A stretch of DNA of 5,599 nt, taken from Acidobacteriota bacterium. GTDB taxonomy: Bacteria > Acidobacteriota > Blastocatellia > Pyrinomonadales > Pyrinomonadaceae. This document shows, piece by piece, positions 4,354 through 5,599 of the stretch. The stretch is taken from assembly GCA_005790265.1 (NCBI GenBank), contig SXVE01000011.1, positions 1-5,599 of the forward strand. The letters run 5' to 3'. The stretch's first letter is position 1. The number at the start of each line of letters is the position of its first letter. A program made the position numbers and the translations under genes. The notes under the pieces are model-generated. The model was not told the origin of the DNA, searched no databases, and saw nothing but the letters and a program-made list of their open reading frames with translations.

Positions 4354-5599
4354 GCGCCTTAATTTTATCACTTCATCGAGAATCACGTCAGCCAATACGC
4401 GTTTCGACATCAGCGGCAATTCGATTTCGTTTTCGCCGGTGATAATCGTCGCGATGTTTGTATCGGAATTAAAACCCGCGCCTTTTTTCGTGATGTCGTT
4501 GGCGACGACGAGATCGAGATTTTTCTTCACCATTTTCGATTTCGCGTAAGTGACGACATCGTTTGTTTCAGCCGCAAAACCGATTACTAAAAGATTTTCG
4601 TGCCGATTTACGGAAACGCCCGCCAAAATGTCCGGCGTTTTTTCGAGTTCGAGATTTAAAAATTCCTGTCCGGTTTTTTTGATCTTAAAATCGGCGACGT
4701 TGCGCGGACGATAATCGGCGACTGCCGCCGCACCGATGAAAACGGTTGCATTTGCAAGCTCGCGCATCACCGCGTCGTACATTTCGGCGGCGGAAACGGC
4801 GCGAATGACGCGCACATTTTCCGGCGGTTCAACCGTCGTCACGCCGCACACAACCGTCACGTTCGCGCCACGATTCGCCGCCGCTTCAGCGACCGCAAAA
4901 CCCATTTTCCCCGACGAATGATTGGAAATAAACCGCACCGGATCAATCGCCTCGCGCGTTCCGCCAACGGTGATTAAAATTGATTCGCCGACTAAATCTT
5001 GAGTTTCAGGTTTCAGGTTTCTCGTTTCAAGTTTCAAGTTCGGTTCTTCGCTTTCCAAACCTGAAACCTGAAACCTGAAACCTGAAACCAACAAATCTAA
5101 CGCTTGTCTGGCGATATTTTCCACGTCTTCCAATTTTCCCGTGCCGACGGTTTTGCAGGCGAGTTCGCCGGAAACCGGTTCGACGAAAATCACGCCGTCT
5201 TGTTTCAAACGCGCAATATTTCTCTGCGTTGCGGCGTGATTCCACATCGAAACGTTAATCGCGGGCGCGATCATCACCGGCGCGGTGGCGGCGAGGTAAG
5301 TCGAACTCAAAAAGTCGTCAGCGATGCCGTTCGCAAATTTGGCGATGATGTTTGCCGTTGCTGGAACGATGAGCAGCAAATCTATGTTTTGTGAAAAATT
5401 AATGTGCGCAATCGGGTCAGGATTCGTTTTTTCGTAATCGTCAACGAACACGTAATTCTCCGTCAGCGCGCGAAACGTCAGCGGTTGAATAAATTCGGTC
5501 GCGTGTGCGGTCATTGCGACGCGCACTTCGCAGTCGTTTTTTTGCAGCAAACGCAAAACCTCAATCGCTTTATAAGCCGCGATTCCGCCGCAAACGCCC
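4348..5599 (-). CDS. coaBC: Bifunctional phosphopantothenoylcysteine decarboxylase/phosphopantothenate-cysteine ligase (5' end missing)
   Basis: This flavoprotein performs two coenzyme A steps: it joins cysteine to 4'-phosphopantothenate (CoaB) and decarboxylates the product to 4'-phosphopantetheine (CoaC). The window shows 416 residues, beginning in the flavin-binding phrase GVCGGIAAYKA; about 10 residues are missing. In fragment numbering CoaC covers about 1-170 with His65, PATAN at 79-83, PAINVSMW with Asn115 (112-119), and the clamp Cys148 in GELACKTVGTGKL; these sit exactly ten below E. coli His75, Asn125 and Cys158. CoaB covers about 205-416 with TVGGTREAIDPVRFISNHSSGKMG, AAAVADYRP, KIKK and GFAAET. 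The linker (about 171-199) is enlarged by heptamer repeats. In motif PxMNxxMW, Ile replaces the first Met. It is the first gene seen of the operon with the UDG and toxin-antitoxin genes. Confidence 0.97.
   Translation of the reverse strand, partial: GVCGGIAAYKAIEVLRLLQKNDCEVRVAMTAHATEFIQPLTFRALTENYVFVDDYEKTNPDPIAHINFSQNIDLLLIVPATANIIAKFANGIADDFLSSTYLAATAPVMIAPAINVSMWNHAATQRNIARLKQDGVIFVEPVSGELACKTVGTGKLEDVENIARQALDLLVSGFRFQVSGLESEEPNLKLETRNLKPETQDLVGESILITVGGTREAIDPVRFISNHSSGKMGFAVAEAAANRGANVTVVCGVTTVEPPENVRVIRAVSAAEMYDAVMRELANATVFIGAAAVADYRPRNVADFKIKKTGQEFLNLELEKTPDILAGVSVNRHENLLVIGFAAETNDVVTYAKSKMVKKNLDLVVANDITKKGAGFNSDTNIATIITGENEIELPLMSKRVLADVILDEVIKLRRK
5003..5088. repeat. In-frame inverted heptamer array (GTTTCAG/CTGAAAC) in the coaBC linker
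   Basis: On the plus strand, GTTTCAG, GTTTCAG, GTTTCTC, GTTTCAA and GTTTCAA run in perfect register at 5003-5037. After a 23-nt centre, four exact CTGAAAC copies follow at 5061-5088. The arms are complementary: GTTTCAGGTTTCAGGTTTC (5003-5021) pairs perfectly with 5070-5088, and pairing continues inward with a few mismatches to about 5034/5057. The array lies between the CoaC and CoaB domains and encodes residues 171-199 of the fragment, including VSGFRFQVSG and NLKLETRNLKPET. It contains no stop codon in the coding frame and keeps the two domains in phase. Confidence 0.9.

Noticed and set aside
5003..5088. CRISPR-like array
   Set aside because: The unit is 7 nt with no spacers, lies within an open coding frame, and has arms in opposite orientation; this is a tandem heptamer repeat.

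Overview
The window is a compact stretch of bacterial chromosome in which every convincing gene lies on the minus strand, so transcription runs from high to low coordinates. In that direction the order is coaBC (5' end cut by the window edge), a long Fe-S uracil-DNA glycosylase, an AbrB-type antitoxin, a Doc/Fic toxin, a second cysteine-free uracil-DNA glycosylase paralogue, a Nudix hydrolase of the ADP-ribose pyrophosphatase type, rplM (L13), rpsI (S9) and the start of rpsB (S2, cut by the other edge). The protein sequences, the rplM-rpsI-rpsB cluster and the AT-rich heptamer repeats suggest an Acidobacteriota member, possibly of the Blastocatellia/Pyrinomonadaceae type. That placement is an impression from memory, not a search result.

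Bases 1482-5599 look like one or two closely spaced operons. They join coenzyme A synthesis (coaBC), uracil removal from DNA (two UDG-family genes), nucleotide-sugar clean-up (Nudix) and a toxin-antitoxin pair. The antitoxin and toxin overlap by ATGA, and the toxin stop codon abuts the next UDG start as TAAATG, so this module is fused translationally into a housekeeping operon. The two UDG genes are clear paralogues. The 336-residue copy has the four cluster cysteines and the HPA motif. The 198-residue copy aligns with its C-terminal 198 residues but has no cysteine at all, and Asn replaces the motif His.

Bases 1-1460 hold the ribosomal protein cluster. A good promoter (TTGACG, 17 bp, TATTCT) precedes rplM. 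The rplM-rpsI gap and the rpsI-rpsB gap each contain period-7 repeat arrays able to fold into hairpins. rpsB starts at TTG with an excellent Shine-Dalgarno sequence.

The feature that ties the window together is a family of heptamer arrays at five places: two ribosomal intergenic gaps, the coaBC/UDG junction, and in frame inside both coaBC and the long UDG gene. The unit sequence differs from site to site, but the 7-nt period recurs, and three of the five have arms of opposite orientation that form hairpins. Apart from these repeats, no gap longer than 300 bases is without a gene. The best candidates for something undescribed are the cysteine-free UDG paralogue beside a Doc module and this heptamer repeat family.
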